This document shows positions 23,522 through 36,112 of a stretch of DNA of 64,000 bases, in pieces. Location: NCBI GenBank assembly GCA_025667525.1, contig CM046875.1, forward strand, positions 117,604,340 through 117,668,339, written 5' to 3'. Made by a program: the position numbers and the translations under genes. Source of the DNA: Glebionis coronaria (lineage: Eukaryota; Streptophyta; Magnoliopsida; Asterales; Asteraceae). The first letter of the stretch is position 1. Each line of letters starts with the position of its first letter. Below the pieces are notes generated by a model that was given only the letters and a program-made list of their open reading frames with translations, was not told the DNA's origin and searched no databases.

Positions 23522-26091
23522 TTTATCTATCAAACATCTACTTGTAAATATCTTTGAAATAGCAAAATACAAAAATATAAAACATATAAAAACAAAACAC
23601 AAAATTAAAAAATCTTTAAAAATCTAAAAATATTCTTCTCGACGTGTCTTTTAGTATCGATAATATGAACATGCCTAGAAATGTCGCTCAATAACGACAC
23701 GGGTGTGTACATAAAGCTCGAATGAAAGTTGTAAATATTTTTTAAAACATGTCCTTTCTTTTAATAAAGGAAATTGTCTATTTTGGATAATTTTTCCAAC
23801 AACGGGTAGAGTAATCTATCTTGGGTTGAGCTTGTCACAAAACATTCAACGTTTTGAGCTCAACACAATGGCTTGTAATTACTTTCAGATTGCAACCCGG
23901 ATCAATATTCACGGGGGAGTGTACGGTTTAGTGCGCTTACCCTCAGCAAAAGAAGAAAAATCTTCTTACACTTGAGTGGATTCGTCAAGACATTCAAAGT
24001 CTATGAACTCAAGTTTATGCTTTAGAAAAACCTCTTCGACAAAAAGAAATAGGATTTTTCAAAAAGCGTTGAACACCATTTTTTCAAGAATTTTTCAATG
24101 ATTATTCAAAATCTTTCAAAAATTGTGTGTTCAACAACTCCCATCCTCAAAAAGAGAAATGTGGATCACATCCTCACAATGATAATTCAATTGGATCAAT
24201 TTTTGAGGGGAAGCATTTCAACTTCATGCAAAGATTGACACATCTTTCTCCCGAAGATTTTCAAGACTATTTTCCAAAATATATTTTAATCAAATTTGGT
24301 ATCTCTAATATCAAAAGATTTTATATATTAGAGATAGGGGAGAAAATGTGATTAAAATGTGATCTTTTATGAGACTCAAGCACTTTAACTCTTACCTACA
24401 TGTGCGAAACACTTTCGATTATCGATGCACATGTGAAGGGGGAGCATTTCTAAAACGACAAAACTAGCAAGGTGTTAAATGTTTTTCAAACACTTTGTTA
24501 GAATTTAAAGTTGTTTTCATGGTTACGATCAAATACCCACAACATATTTAACACGACGTTATTGGTGTCAAAAGGGTGGTTAGGTTTAAGTCCTATGATC
24601 CAACCAGAACCGGAGGGATCTTCCCAGGGACAATCCAATAGATTATTAGAAGTCCTTAGGAAAAATGGAGTAGAATGTGAACATAGCTGAATGCCGACTA
24701 AGTACTGATGCTAGCAATGGAACAATCACAACAAGGTGCTAGTAATGATGTATTGGTAAGCATTGAAGGGGTTGAAGAATGAAAAAGAAATGTAAGGATA
24801 AAGGGTGTAAAGAAAGAAGCCCTTCATACAACTTAGGCAGAAACCGGGTTAACACATCATGAAGATACACATCATGGACCCAGTGATGTAATGCACAATC
24901 CCTTACCTAGCAACTCAGGCTTCTCTCAAAAGAAGTTTGTTTTATTGTCACGGAGAACAACATGACTTCTATTGACTTTCTCACTTCGAGATAGTTGATA
25001 TTGAATAGGTGGCATCTGCTCCAGCCTCCGACCACTAAAAGTGCACAAATCGAGTCTAGAGCCAAGAGATCAATCAAATCTCGTTAGGACACACGGATAA
25101 AGATCAAGAGAGTTCTACGCTATATCCATGTGATATTTCTAGAACACTCAGAGTGATACTACTTAGTATTCACAATTATGAGTGGAAATCTTTCCAGTGT
25201 TAACATCAAACAGCACTACGGTAGATCATATGTAAGATTCTTTATGAACTGAACATGTGTAAAACTGAAAAGCAACAGTGGTTTGATTCTGAATTGATTC
25301 AAACTCGTTTCAGGTTTCTACGCAATATCTTTATGGTCTTGCCAGAACATTCAGAGTGATATTCATTAATATTCACAGTGACGAATGGAAATCCTTCTAG
25401 CGTCAACATCAAACAGCGCTACGGTAGGTAACTTGCGAGATTCTTATGAATCAAGCTTGTGCCAACTGGAAAGAAACAATGGTAAGATTCTTAATGAATC
25501 AAACTTGTTCCAGGAATTTAAATTGACGACTTTAATCAAGCGGATATTTATCCAATTGATTCACTCTTTATGTTCGCAGTCTTGCTTTGAGACGGTCGAG
25601 TAAAGAGAACGGCTAGTACAGCCGCGAAACCCTGTCAAGGAGATTCTTAAGTGAATATACCTATCACAGGTACGATATTTAATATCGTATAACGGTCTTC
25701 ACCGACCGGAGGTAAAACGCTACCGATTTAGGACGAATGTCAAAGCCATTCTGTCCGCGCCTATGTTTTGTCTCAAGAAGGTAGTGTTACGGTGTACTCA
25801 GCAAAGTCAAAGATTCAAAACGACATTCTCATGCTTAAAGACATATTCGACAATTAATAGTGTGAGCATGTGGATGAAGACACAAGATCGCAAGATGGCA
25901 AAGACAAGTCAAGGATGATTTGAAGATCTCAAACTTAAAGACAAAGTCGAAAGATAATGACAAAGGCTCAAAGATCACAGCATGAAGGAACAATACTACG
26001 ATTACACGTTCAAGACTTATTTATGGCGAGATTAGTAATCTCTACAAATTTCCTAAATGACCAAGGTTTGTGACCTCTCATTGGGGGAGAT
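23522..26091 (+). other. Copia A 3' non-coding region
   Basis: No convincing ORF over about 2.6 kb. A block of about 160-175 bp is present twice in diverged form (about 25120-25280 and 25308-25483, sharing phrases such as AACATCAAACAGC.CTACGGTAG), and a short third piece follows. Purine tracts occur at 23911-23919 and 24428-24434, and the presumed true tract TTGGGGGAGA lies at 26081-26090. Other undetected insertions may lie here. Confidence 0.55.
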
Positions 26092-26487
26092 TGTTAGCCT
26101 TAAAATATTGAGTCAAACAAGAATGATCGGTCATAGGTTTATTATGTATCGTATTTTAGAACGTTATAATAGGTAGTAGGATTAGTCGTGTTTTACGGGC
26201 TCAACTTTAAGATAAAGTTCATTCATAAGTAACTAAAGCCTAAAGGAAAGCCCGACCCATGTAGTATAGTTCATACAAGCCCACATGTAGGGGGACTATA
26301 AATACCCTTCCTAGCATGTTAGGAAAGGTGTTGGTTCATTTTATTCTCTCTTACTTAATCTAATATTACCCTAGTTCCAACCAATTCTCTCTCTTTTCTC
26401 TCTCTACTTTCTCTCTCTAGAATTCATCTTCTTCATCTATTTTCTTACTTTAATTTGTGCTCTATTATATAAATATATGGGACAACA
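26092..26487 (+). repeat. Probable 3' LTR of copia A
   Basis: Starts TGTTAG right after TTGGGGGAGA and ends ACAACA, giving 396 bp with TG/CA ends. It has a TATA box (TATAAATA, 26297-26304) followed by a CT-rich stretch typical of an R/U5 region. The partner LTR lies outside the window, so assignment to copia A rests on position and the purine tract. Confidence 0.6.
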
Positions 26488-27168
26488 ATTCTCTAAAATA
26501 AAAGAAACACCCTAGTCTTTTACTCCGACCAATTAGCAAAGATTGAAATGTTAAACCTGATTTCCACAAATCTTACCAAAATTCTCATATTTGTTGATAC
26601 TAATCAATACTTGACGAAAAAAATCAAAAATCATATGTCTATCATACTAAATGCGTGAGATATCCAGTTCATGAAGTGATTGTGTATTTATCGTATTAAA
26701 ATGTGTGACAGCGTGAGGTATCAAGTTCATGAAGTTGCTGTTTCAACCTTTTAAAAAAAGAAAAAAAAAATATTGTACTTAGTTTATGTATGTATGATGG
26801 TTAATTCAAACCTAGTTGATTAGCCGGCTAATAATTGTTAACTTGTGATTACCAGATAAAGAAGTTAAATGTAAAGTTATGTTAGTTACAAATAATTTTT
26901 TCATGCACATGTATTTTCGTCTCGAAAAGAATTAGATAAGTATCAATAAAAATGAGATCTTAATTACGACGAGATTTTATAGTGACAGATAATTATAGTT
27001 GCGATAAAGCAAACATAAACTTCCTTTGGTAGGATGTTAAACACAAAGTTCAAGTATAAATCCACTAAGATTAGCCCATTAATAACTTGAAAGTGTATTT
27101 TAGAGATATCATATTACTCATATTAAGCTCTTTTAATTTTTATCAACATTTTCTCTTTGTATGTAGTT
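26488..27168. other. AT-rich spacer, nothing recognised
   Basis: No ORF, repeat or RNA signal that I can support. Confidence 0.5.
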
Positions 27169-27183
27169 ACTAGACGACTAAAC

Positions 27184-27432
27184 AACCAACTGCTCTAGAG
27201 CAGTTGGCCATCTGAGTTCCCTTGGAGTTTAGGGAGGGGGTTTGGTCATGGGTTCAAGTCTTGCAAGAGACAAAAATTCATAATGTTCCTCCTTAGTGCG
27301 AAGTCGTGAGTTCTAGGGTTTCCCCTAGTGGTTCGGGTCCCGGGGCCTGCCCGTTATGGATGATATAACTTGGGGGTCGGATTTCAGTGAGATTGAGGTG
27401 CCGTTCTAAAAAAAAAAAAAAAAAAAAAAAAC
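27184..27432 (+). mobile_element. SINE with 15-bp target-site duplication
   Basis: Flanked by a perfect 15-bp repeat, ACTAGACGACTAAAC, at 27169-27183 and 27433-27447. The head has tRNA-like boxes (GCAGTTGGCCATCTGAG and GGTTCAAGTCT), the body is unrelated sequence, and the end is a run of about 24 A. Size (249 bp), A tail and TSD length are typical of plant SINEs mobilised by LINE machinery. The family is not identified. Confidence 0.88.
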
Positions 27433-27447
27433 ACTAGACGACTAAAC

Positions 27448-28158
27448 GTGCAAAGTATGTCGGCATATAGTTATTTTTGTCTAATCGTATTTAAAATTGA
27501 TCAAATAACATGTATTAAAAGATACTAGCTGGCTACTCGCGCAATGCAACGACGGGTACCTATGTTTATATTTTGAGGCAAACGAATGAATTATGATAAA
27601 AAAATTACTGCACATTCAACACGATCGGCTAAACTATATAAACATGTGTCACACACAATTGCAGCGCAACACCGCCAAAATAACCAACAAAAACAATTTA
27701 AACATAAGCAGACTACATATGTTGTGACGAAGATGTAGATGTAGTACTTTCAGAATATAGTGGCAGCAAAGGGTTGAGTTGTAAGTTCGAGGGGTTTGAA
27801 ACCAAAAACGACATGCAAAACCGTCTTATGCAAGGTTGTGCAATGGGCTTTTATAAATTTGGTTGATATGTGCTGTTACAATATGGGAGGACGGTTACAA
27901 TTATGGTTTTAAAGAAATTTAATTTTTAAGGGTTGTTATTAACCCAACATTAGAAAAAATTTATACATTACTACATAATAAACACTTTTAAATTATGATA
28001 TAAGATGTTTAATTTTCTTAAACGTGTATGCATAACTCTCAGGATTTTGAATTACTTTTAAACATTGTATGCATAAACTTTCTCAAAGAAGAAATGTTTT
28101 ATGCTTAAAAATTTAAAACTACTAAATTTAGAAAATTGTCTAAATGTTTTATAAGGTA
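27448..28158. other. Spacer with a possible Helitron 3' end
   Basis: Near 27524 the - strand reads an imperfect GC-rich hairpin, then GCCAG, then CTAG followed by T. This is like the better-formed terminus at 44222-44250. The remainder is AT-rich with no gene seen. Confidence 0.35.
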
Positions 28159-28163
28159 TTAAG

Positions 28164-28955
28164 TGAAAGTTTATGGACTTAAAATTAATAGTCGTGAGAT
28201 AGGATCGAACTCGGGATCACGGGATTGCACACATAACATAAAGAGTTAATTTATTTATTAAATATATTATATATATATTTATTAAATTAAACCAAAGCTT
28301 AACTAACGATCGTTGATAAATAAAAGTTAAGTTATAACGACCGTTATGGAAACTAAATAGAAGCTAAAAGAAGGAGTAGGAAAAACTACACAAACACCCC
28401 TTGGGGGTGGTGTAGCCGTCGGCCAAACAAGGAGGGGGGAGAGGGAAACTTTTTGTTTCCTAATTCGTGTTTATTACTTGGAGCTCCAGGATTGCCAAGC
28501 CTATATAAACAACCCCAAGGCCTTCATAAATTTTGTCCCTCCCCTTCTTCTCTCTTCCTACGATCGCAACATAACCCCCACATAGGGTTTTCGTTGACTT
28601 TCGTTCTTCTATTTATTATCTAGTCCTAACCCCTCTCTAGGGTTGTTGGGTAGATAATCCATAAGCGTTGAAGCTCGGTTTGTTCGTGCTAGACTCACGG
28701 TTAACTCGTTGTATTACGTGTGTACAAGAGCGTGATATAATCTTCCTTTAGATTATATTCTTGGTGGTGTTCGTGATAAACCCTAGTTGCCGTTCGTTCC
28801 GTCGTCTTGTGGATCTTGCTAGGATAAAGGTATGTAACCCTAATCTTGATTAATATAATTGTGTTAAATTAATGTTCTTGTTAATCGCTTCCGCTATGCG
28901 TTCTTTAATCCATATTAGGGTTTTAAATAATTGTTATGAACTATATAAACCAACA
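28164..28955 (+). repeat. 5' LTR of copia B
   Basis: Starts TGAAAGTTTATGGAC and ends CCAACA. TATA box TATATAAAC near 28503. Contains a splice-donor-like AAAG/GTATGT at 28829/28830, downstream of the expected transcription start. Confidence 0.93.
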
Positions 28956-30470
28956 GTGGCATCGAGAGCCGTTTTAACATGATTATAATTATCAAGATCT
29001 AAAGTTTTTTAACTAATATTGATTTGTGTTAAAAATTACATGTTGTTTTTTAGGTTTTATTAAAAATTAGGGTTTTGTTTTTTATTATTATTAAAATCGA
29101 CTTTTGTCGAATTTTTATAAAAAAAAAAACTTTTTTTTGTAAACCCTAAAATTACATGGTAATTGACTTTAGATGTTTTGCATGAATTAATTGTTATGTC
29201 ATGCGTGGTTATGATCCGTAGTTTTTTTTAATTGTTAAGAGAATGTGGGAGATCCGTAATGAATGTGCATGTTTTTTAGGGATCATATAATTTTGATTGC
29301 TATTTGCTTTATTTGATTCAAAGTTTTAAAATTAGGGAAGACTTTTTATGTTCATAAAAACCTTAGATTTGATGTTCTTTGAATAAATTGGTTTGCATGT
29401 GGCTATTTGATTTAGTTTTTTTTTGTACTACTTGTTTTCATACGTTTTTTTTTAATTGTATGTTGTAAACAAGGGTAATTTTTTCCAAGAAAAATAATAT
29501 GGACTAAATCTTATCAAAATTAATGAATCTTTTGAGATGTAAAATACATATGATTTGCGTTGATTAGAATTGCAATAGCAACTTAACGGCCTACTCAATT
29601 TTGGCAAACTATAAAGTGGGTATAACGCACCGCTGGTCATGTACCCGGTTAAGGAAGGAGGTGTTATGCTTCAGCGCTGACCTAATTCCCGGCTCGCCTG
29701 TGCGTCAAAATTGGAATTACCTACGGTTGTTATTGGTACAATTCTTTAAGGTTGATTTAACTACATTAATTCACATCCGAAACACAATGAATAAGGTTAT
29801 TCCTTTGTGCTATAACTAAGTTCTAGAAAAAGTACGGTGTGAATTTAGTTGTGTGTAAAATCTTTAATTGGTTTAACCAATACCTCAACTTGCAAGTATA
29901 TGATGAACTTTTAGTCTCACCAAAAAGTTTACTAAACGTTTTATTAAACTTACGTTATGGAGATGTATGCATGCTTCTCCGTACATGATTTTGACACCAA
30001 AATCTATACCCTAAATTTAAGTCATATGCCCTCTAATTGACGAACACTTGAAGTTACAATTATCGTCATATAAGATATCGGACGATGTTGTAATGGAGAG
30101 AAAACTTCATGACTGAATAAGATTGCACATGAAGGTTTTACGTTCATTAGATTAGTCGACTTAATTGAGTTACTCAGTGAGAACTGGAAACTTAAGGCAT
30201 AAAGTAGGGATAAAACATGTTTACAATGCAAATGATTTTGGCAATGTAAATCCCTAACATATCTAGAAATTGCAATTTGATTTGGCAATTATTGTTCGAC
30301 AAGTTACTGTGTTGAATACATTTGTCACTAGCAGATCAACTGATGTGATGAATCTATGTCAATATGGGTTCTAGTTTTTCAAGGAAAATACTATGGTTTT
30401 ATTACCGGGGTAATTTTATTTTCTTGAATTGTATTATCGAAAATACTAATGTTTGAACTTATTTCTGTAG
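28830..30470 (+). other. Candidate 5'-leader intron of copia B
   Basis: The donor AAAG/GTATGT (28830) lies in the LTR. The acceptor TTATTTCTGTAG (ending 30470) is two bases before the gag ATG at 30473. A TACTAAT branch-point match lies at 30444-30450, about 20 nt upstream of the AG. Splicing would remove the primer-binding site (TGGCATCGAGAGCC, 28957-28970) and the 1.5-kb leader, giving a short mRNA for Gag-Pol while the unspliced RNA stays the replication template. This is a prediction from signals only. Confidence 0.5.
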
Positions 30471-30472
30471 AA

Positions 30473-33400
30473 ATGGCTCAACCCGAAAGTAATCTGACAA
30501 TAAGCTCGGCGTTCAAAGCTTTCTTTGAACGACCTGAACTTACTGGCCCGAATTTCAATGACTGGTACCGCTCACTAAGAATTGTTCTGAGAGCAGCGGG
30601 TACTATCAATATCTTGGAAACTCCTTTTCCGGAGGATCTTGCTGAAGGAGCATTTGATGCGGAAAGGCTTCAACACGCTGCTAACGTTAAGAAGCACCAT
30701 GAGGTGACTGCTGTAATGTTAGGGAGAATGGCTCCATCACTTCAAAGGAAGTATGAGCTATTTCCTCCTAAGCAGATGCTTGATGAACTCAAGGCAGTGT
30801 ATGAAACGCCACAAGCTGTAGAGATCTATGATCTGGTTGATGCTCTACATAGCTGCAAGCAAGCTCCTGGAAAGTCCGTAAGTGCACATTACATGGAGAT
30901 GAGGGGTTATATGGAACAACTCATCGCACTAGGACAACCCTTCGATCATAATATGGTTATTAACTTGATCAATAGGTCCCTTAATAAGGACTTTGGTGAT
31001 TTTGTTCATAACTATAATATGCATTGCACGGGGAAGACAGTGAATGAATTGCATGCAATGCTCATTGACTTCGAAAAGGGTTTGAAAGATAAGGCATCCA
31101 CTGCTACGCCTCAAGTACTTTATGTACAAAAGGGTAGAGTGTCTAAATCTAAACCGCAAGGGAATAAGAAGCAGAAAGGCAAAGGCAAGGCTGATAAGAG
31201 CAAGCAAGTTGCGACTACATCTAAGCCAAAGCAGAACTTTGCTAAGAAATCTCAGAAAGATGAGACTTGCCACTACTGCAAGATGACTGGACACTGGAAG
31301 AGGAATTACTCTCCCTATCTCCATGAAATGGCAGAACATAAGAAGAAGGCTGAGCAAGTTGCTGCATCACCATCTTCAGGTAACTTATTTATGATAGAGT
31401 TATTTAATCTTTCATACAAATCAAACTCCTGGGTATATGATACGGGATGTGGTATTAACATTTGTAATACCCTGCAGGGATTTGAGTTGAAGAGGAGACT
31501 ATCCTATGGGGAATAATCTCTGCAAGTGGGCAATGGCGCACAAGCACCGGTTGAAGCTATAGGAATATTTAAATTAGTTTTACCTTCGGGTTTAGTACTG
31601 TCTTTAAATAATTGTCATTATGCACCTACAATTGTTAGGGGTGTTATTTCCTTTTCTTGTATGTTGGATCTTGGATTTACTCACACGATTGATAATAATA
31701 GAATTTCTGTTTTCAAAGATGGTCTATTCTATTTTGATGCAATTTCTGTGAATGGTGTTTTTGAAATTAACATGCATGATAAAAATTCCAAGAGGAAAAA
31801 TAATTCTGTTTTTAGCATGAATAAGAAGAGTAAGTTAGACAAAAACTCTTCTTATCTTTGGCATTGTAGGCTTGCCCATATTGGGAAGACTCGCATACAA
31901 AAGCTACAACGTGATGGGCTTTTGGAAAGTATCAATGATGAATCATTTGATAAATGTGAATCTTGTATCTCTGGAAAGATGACCAAGAAACCTTTTAATA
32001 GCAATATTGAAAGGGCTACTGAACTACTTGGTTTGATACATACTGATGTGTGTGGACCACTTAGACATGTGTCAAGGAAAGGTGCTAGCTACTTCTTAAC
32101 GTTTACGGATGATTATAGCCGTTATGGTTGTGTTTATTTACTTAAGCATAAACATGAGGTATTTGAAACATTCAAGACGTTTAAAGCAGAAGTAGAGTTA
32201 CAACTAGGAAAGAAGATTAAAGCTCTTCGTTCTGACCGTGGTGGTGAATATTTAAGTCAAGAGTTTAAAGATTATTTAAGTGAGAATGGAATTGTTCAGA
32301 AACTTACTTCTCCATATACTCCACAACAAAATGGTGTATCTGAAAGGAGAAATCGTACATTATTAGATATGGTGCGATCTATGTTTAATCTTACAACTTT
32401 ACCATTATCTTTTTGGGATTATGCTCTTGAATCTGCTGTTCGTATTCTAAATATGGTTCCCACTAAGAAGGTTGATAAGACACCATATGAACTATGGTAT
32501 GGCAAAAAGCCATATTTGTCTTATTTGAAAGTCTGGGGTTGTGAGGCGTATGTGAAACGTGACTCTGGAGATAAACTCCAACAACGCTCAGTAAAATGTA
32601 TCTTTGTAGGTTACCCTAAGGAAACTATGGGTTACTACTTTTATTATCCGGCTGAGAAAAAAATAGTTGTGGCTCGGTATAGAGACTTCCTTGAAAATGA
32701 TCTTGTAAATCAAGAATTCAGTGGGAGAAATTATGATCTTGAAGAAATTCAAGAAGATACATTGCCTTCTGAAAATACTAGCGATGAAATTCCTGTAGAA
32801 CCAGAAAGTCTGAGTGTTCCACCGGAATTAATTCCTCCACGTAGGTCACAAAGGACTATACGTGCGTCGGACAAACTATGTATTTACATAGAGGATGATG
32901 AGGAGGAAGTAGGGGATCTTGGTGAACCTGCTAACTATCGGTCCGCAATGTCTGATCCAGAAAAGTCAAAATGGATAGTTGTGATGAATGAGGAAATGAA
33001 ATCCATGGAAATCAATGATGTTTGGATTCTTGTAGACGCGCCTAAAAATGCTAAAGTAGTGAAAAATAGGTGGATCTATAAGAAGAAAACTGACATGGAT
33101 GGTGATGTACAATCCTATAAAGCACGTTTAGTGGCTAAAGATTTTACTCAAACTTTTGGCATAGACTACGAGGAGACATTTTCTCCTGTAGCAGACTTAC
33201 GAGCTATTAGGATTCTCATAGCTATAGCAGCATAATATGACTATGAGATATGGCAAATGGATGTTAAAACTGCCTTCTTGAACGGTCGCTTAGATGAAGA
33301 CATCTATATGCAACAACCGGAAGGGTATATTGATCCTAAATATCCAAAGCGCGTGTGCAAAATTCAAAGATCTATTTATGGTTTGAAGCAAGCATCACGT

Positions 33401-34513
33401 CAATGGAATAAGCGATTTGATGAAGAAATCAAAAAGTTCGGATTTATTCAAAATCGTGATGAGCCATGTGTATACCGCAAAGCTAGTGGGAGTAATGTAG
33501 TGTTCCTAATTCTGTATGTCGATGACATATTAATCATGGGAAGTAACATTCCAAGACTTAAGGAAGTTAAGGATTATCTTGGTAAATGTTTTTCTATGAA
33601 AGATTTGGGAGATGCTGCATATATTCTGGGAATTAAAATCTATCGAGATAGGAGTAGACGGTTAATTGGTCTTAGTCAAGATGCTTATATTGATAAGATA
33701 TTGAAGAAATATAACTTGCATAACTCTAAGAAAGGTTTCTTACCGATGGAGGTTAAGCATGAGTTAAGTCATGAGAAAGATGCATCATCACCTGAAGAGG
33801 TGGCTTACATGAAGAAGGTGCCTTATGCTTCGGCTGTAGGATCTATTATGTATGTTGTAAGATGCACAAGGCCTGATGTGGCGTTTGCTCAGAACTTGGT
33901 CAGTAGATACCAATAGAATCCAGGAAAGTTCCACTGGACTGCTGTTAAGCATATTCTGAAGTATTTGAGGAGTACGAAAGATATGTTTTTGGTATTCGGG
34001 GGTAAACCAGACACAGAACTGAATGTAACAGGGTTCTGTGATGCGTCCTGGCAATGTGATAAAGACGATACGAAGTCTCAGACGGGTTACGTGTTTGTCA
34101 TCAATGGAGGAGCAGTTGACTGGAAGAGCAGTAAGTAGAAAACCATTGCTATGCATGCGACTCAATCTGAGTACATGGCTGCTTTAGAAGCTGCAATGGA
34201 AGCTGTTTGGATTAGGAAGTTTATTGGAGATCTTGGAGTGATGCCTTCAATTAAAGAACCTATTGATATATATTGTGACAATTCTGCGGCAATAATATTC
34301 GCCAATGACCCTGGAGTCATGAAGGGCGCCAGACACTTTAAACGTAGATATCACTACGTTCGAGAACAAGTGGAAGCTCGAGAAATAAAATTAATAAAAG
34401 TTCACACAGATGATAACGTAGCTGATCCTTTTACTAAGGCTTTATCTAGGCCAAAGGTAGTTAAGCATGCCAAGGCAATTGGGCTGCAACTAGCTAGCGA
34501 ATTCATGCAATAA
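30473..34513 (+). pseudogene. Copia B gag-pol, four in-frame stops
   Basis: Start chosen at MAQPESNLT, the usual copia Gag start and the first ATG after the predicted acceptor. Order: Gag (PELTGPNFNDWYRSLRIVL), zinc knuckle CHYCKMTGHWKRNY whose last Cys is Tyr (codon 31307-31309), protease site WVYDTGCG, integrase (HTDVCGP, LRSDRGGEY, NGVSERRNRT), reverse transcriptase with YVDDILIMG, and RNase H (YCDNSAAIIFAND). Stops at 31514-31516 (TAA), 33233-33235 (TAA), 33914-33916 (TAG) and 34136-34138 (TAG). Otherwise the frame stays open to 34513 without frameshifts, so decay is by point mutation. Confidence 0.93.
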
Positions 34514-35310
34514 ATCTGTTGATTAGTATTTGGATAAAGGATGTAAGACATTATTGAATTGATGAAATAAAGAATGGATTTCGTTTATTTTTCTGTTATT
34601 TGATTTTGTATCCTATTTTACATGTTTTAATCCATGAGCATTTTGATGTTTCTAAATGTCCGTTGTCGATTAATAATATGGGAGTATTATTAAACTAAGA
34701 CAATTCAAAATAGTGACAGAGTATACTTGAAAGTATATTGGTCAATTTTAGAAGATATTTGATGGATCAAATATTGTACTTATCCCAACTATGTGATTTT
34801 ACTTTATGGATCTTTGTCATTAAGTAAATCATAAATAGTTATCCTTAGACCTGTGATACCAGAAAACTGCATTGAATGTAGTGCATTTCTGTAAGGTAAC
34901 CTAACGCTAAACGTAACTGGTAGTCATAAGGGTTATTTTCAAAAGTGTTGCGAAGTTTATGTGTTTTGCTTGTAGTCGAAATGGGATTCGTTTCCTTCAA
35001 ATTATTATTTGAAGTATAAATACAACTGGGCCCCTCGGGGGAGTAGTAAGATGTTTGTGTGGCCACACCCAAATGTGTTTTGGTAATCTTGCTATATCCG
35101 TAAACGAGAAACAGAATAGTTAATGAAGGAATGACTTAGATCCATATCCTTATTAACAATGTATTTGAAATGAAAGGATAATAATAATGATGTAATCATT
35201 AAAAGGTTCTTGTCCAGGAGACCTTACCCGGTTTGTGCTAGTGACATTGCTAGTGTAACTAGACGCTAGTCAATGTGATCACGATATTAGAATTTTGTCC
35301 AAGTGGGAGC
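34514..35310 (+). other. Copia B 3' untranslated region and polypurine tract
   Basis: Non-coding, about 0.8 kb, ending in the purine tract CAAGTGGGAGC before the 3' LTR. Confidence 0.75.
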
Positions 35311-36102
35311 TGAAAGTTTATGGACTTCAAATTAATAGTCGTGAGATAGGATCGAACTCGGGATCACGGGATTGCACACATAACGTAAAGAGTTAATTTA
35401 TTTATTAAATATATTATATATATATTTATTAAATTAAACCAAAGCTTAACTAACGATCGTTGATAAATAAAAGTTAAGTTATAACGACCGTTATGGAAAC
35501 TAAATAGAAGCTAAAAGAAGGAGTAGGAAAAACTACACAAACACCCCTTGGGGGTGGTGTAGCCGTCGGCCAAACAAGGAGGGGGGAGAGGGAAACTTTT
35601 TGTTTCCTAATTCGTGTTTATTACTTGGAGCCCCAGGATTGCCAAACCTATATAAACAACCCCAAGGCCTTCATAAATTTTGTCCCTCCCCTTCTTCTCT
35701 CTTCCTGCGATCGCAACATAACCCCCACATAGGGTTTTCGTTGACTTTCATTCTTCTATTTATTATCTAGTCCTAGCCCCTCTCTAGGGTTGTTGGGTAG
35801 ATAATCCATAAGCGTTGAAGCTCGGTTTGTTCGTGCTAGACTCACGGTTAACTCGTTGTATTACGTGTGTACAAGAGCGTGATATAATCTTCCTTTAGAT
35901 TATATTCTTGGTGGTGTTCGTGATAAACCCTAGTTGCCGTTCGTTCCGTCGTCTTGTGGATCTTGCTAGGATAAAGGTATGTAACCCTAATCTTGATTAA
36001 TATAATTGTGTTAAATTAATGTTCTTGTTAATCGCTTCCGCTATGCGTTCTTTGATCCATATTAGGGTTTTAAATAATTGTTATGAACTATATAAACCAA
36101 CA
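35311..36102 (+). repeat. 3' LTR of copia B
   Basis: Same length as the 5' LTR. Carries the same TATA box (about 35650) and the same donor-like site at 35976/35977, pointing into flanking DNA. Confidence 0.93.
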
Positions 36103-36112
36103 TTAAGATTTA

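Larger units (their letters stand above)
1..26487 (+). mobile_element. Ty1/copia retrotransposon (copia A), 5' end outside window, twice interrupted
   Basis: The host element of the first 26 kb. Pol homology appears in three collinear blocks (35-1416, 9079-11389, 22808-23521) with two Ty3-type insertions (N1, N2) between them. Removing the insertions with one TSD copy each puts adjacent codons back in register at both junctions. A 2.6-kb non-coding 3' region follows, then a purine tract and an LTR starting TGTTAG. Protein order (protease, integrase, reverse transcriptase, RNase H) is that of copia. The style resembles SIRE/Tork-type elements of Asteraceae, but I cannot assign the lineage. Several frameshifts and stops make it inactive. 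Confidence 0.85.
28164..36102 (+). mobile_element. Complete Ty1/copia retrotransposon (copia B)
   Basis: Two 792-bp LTRs, a perfect 5-bp duplication TTAAG (28159-28163 and 36103-36107), a primer-binding site, one gag-pol gene and a purine tract (AAGTGGGAGC, 35301-35310). By eye about eight substitutions separate the LTRs, roughly 1%, so the insertion is young. Four in-frame stops and a lost zinc-knuckle Cys make it non-autonomous now. It is inserted in the left TSD of the MITE at 36113-36418. Confidence 0.95.

Noticed and set aside
24127..24351. 74-codon ORF as an envelope-like gene of copia A
   Set aside because: No signal peptide, membrane segment or similarity; too short to support.
30022..30288. 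88-codon - strand ORF in the copia B leader
   Set aside because: No family features; lies within the predicted leader intron and looks like chance.
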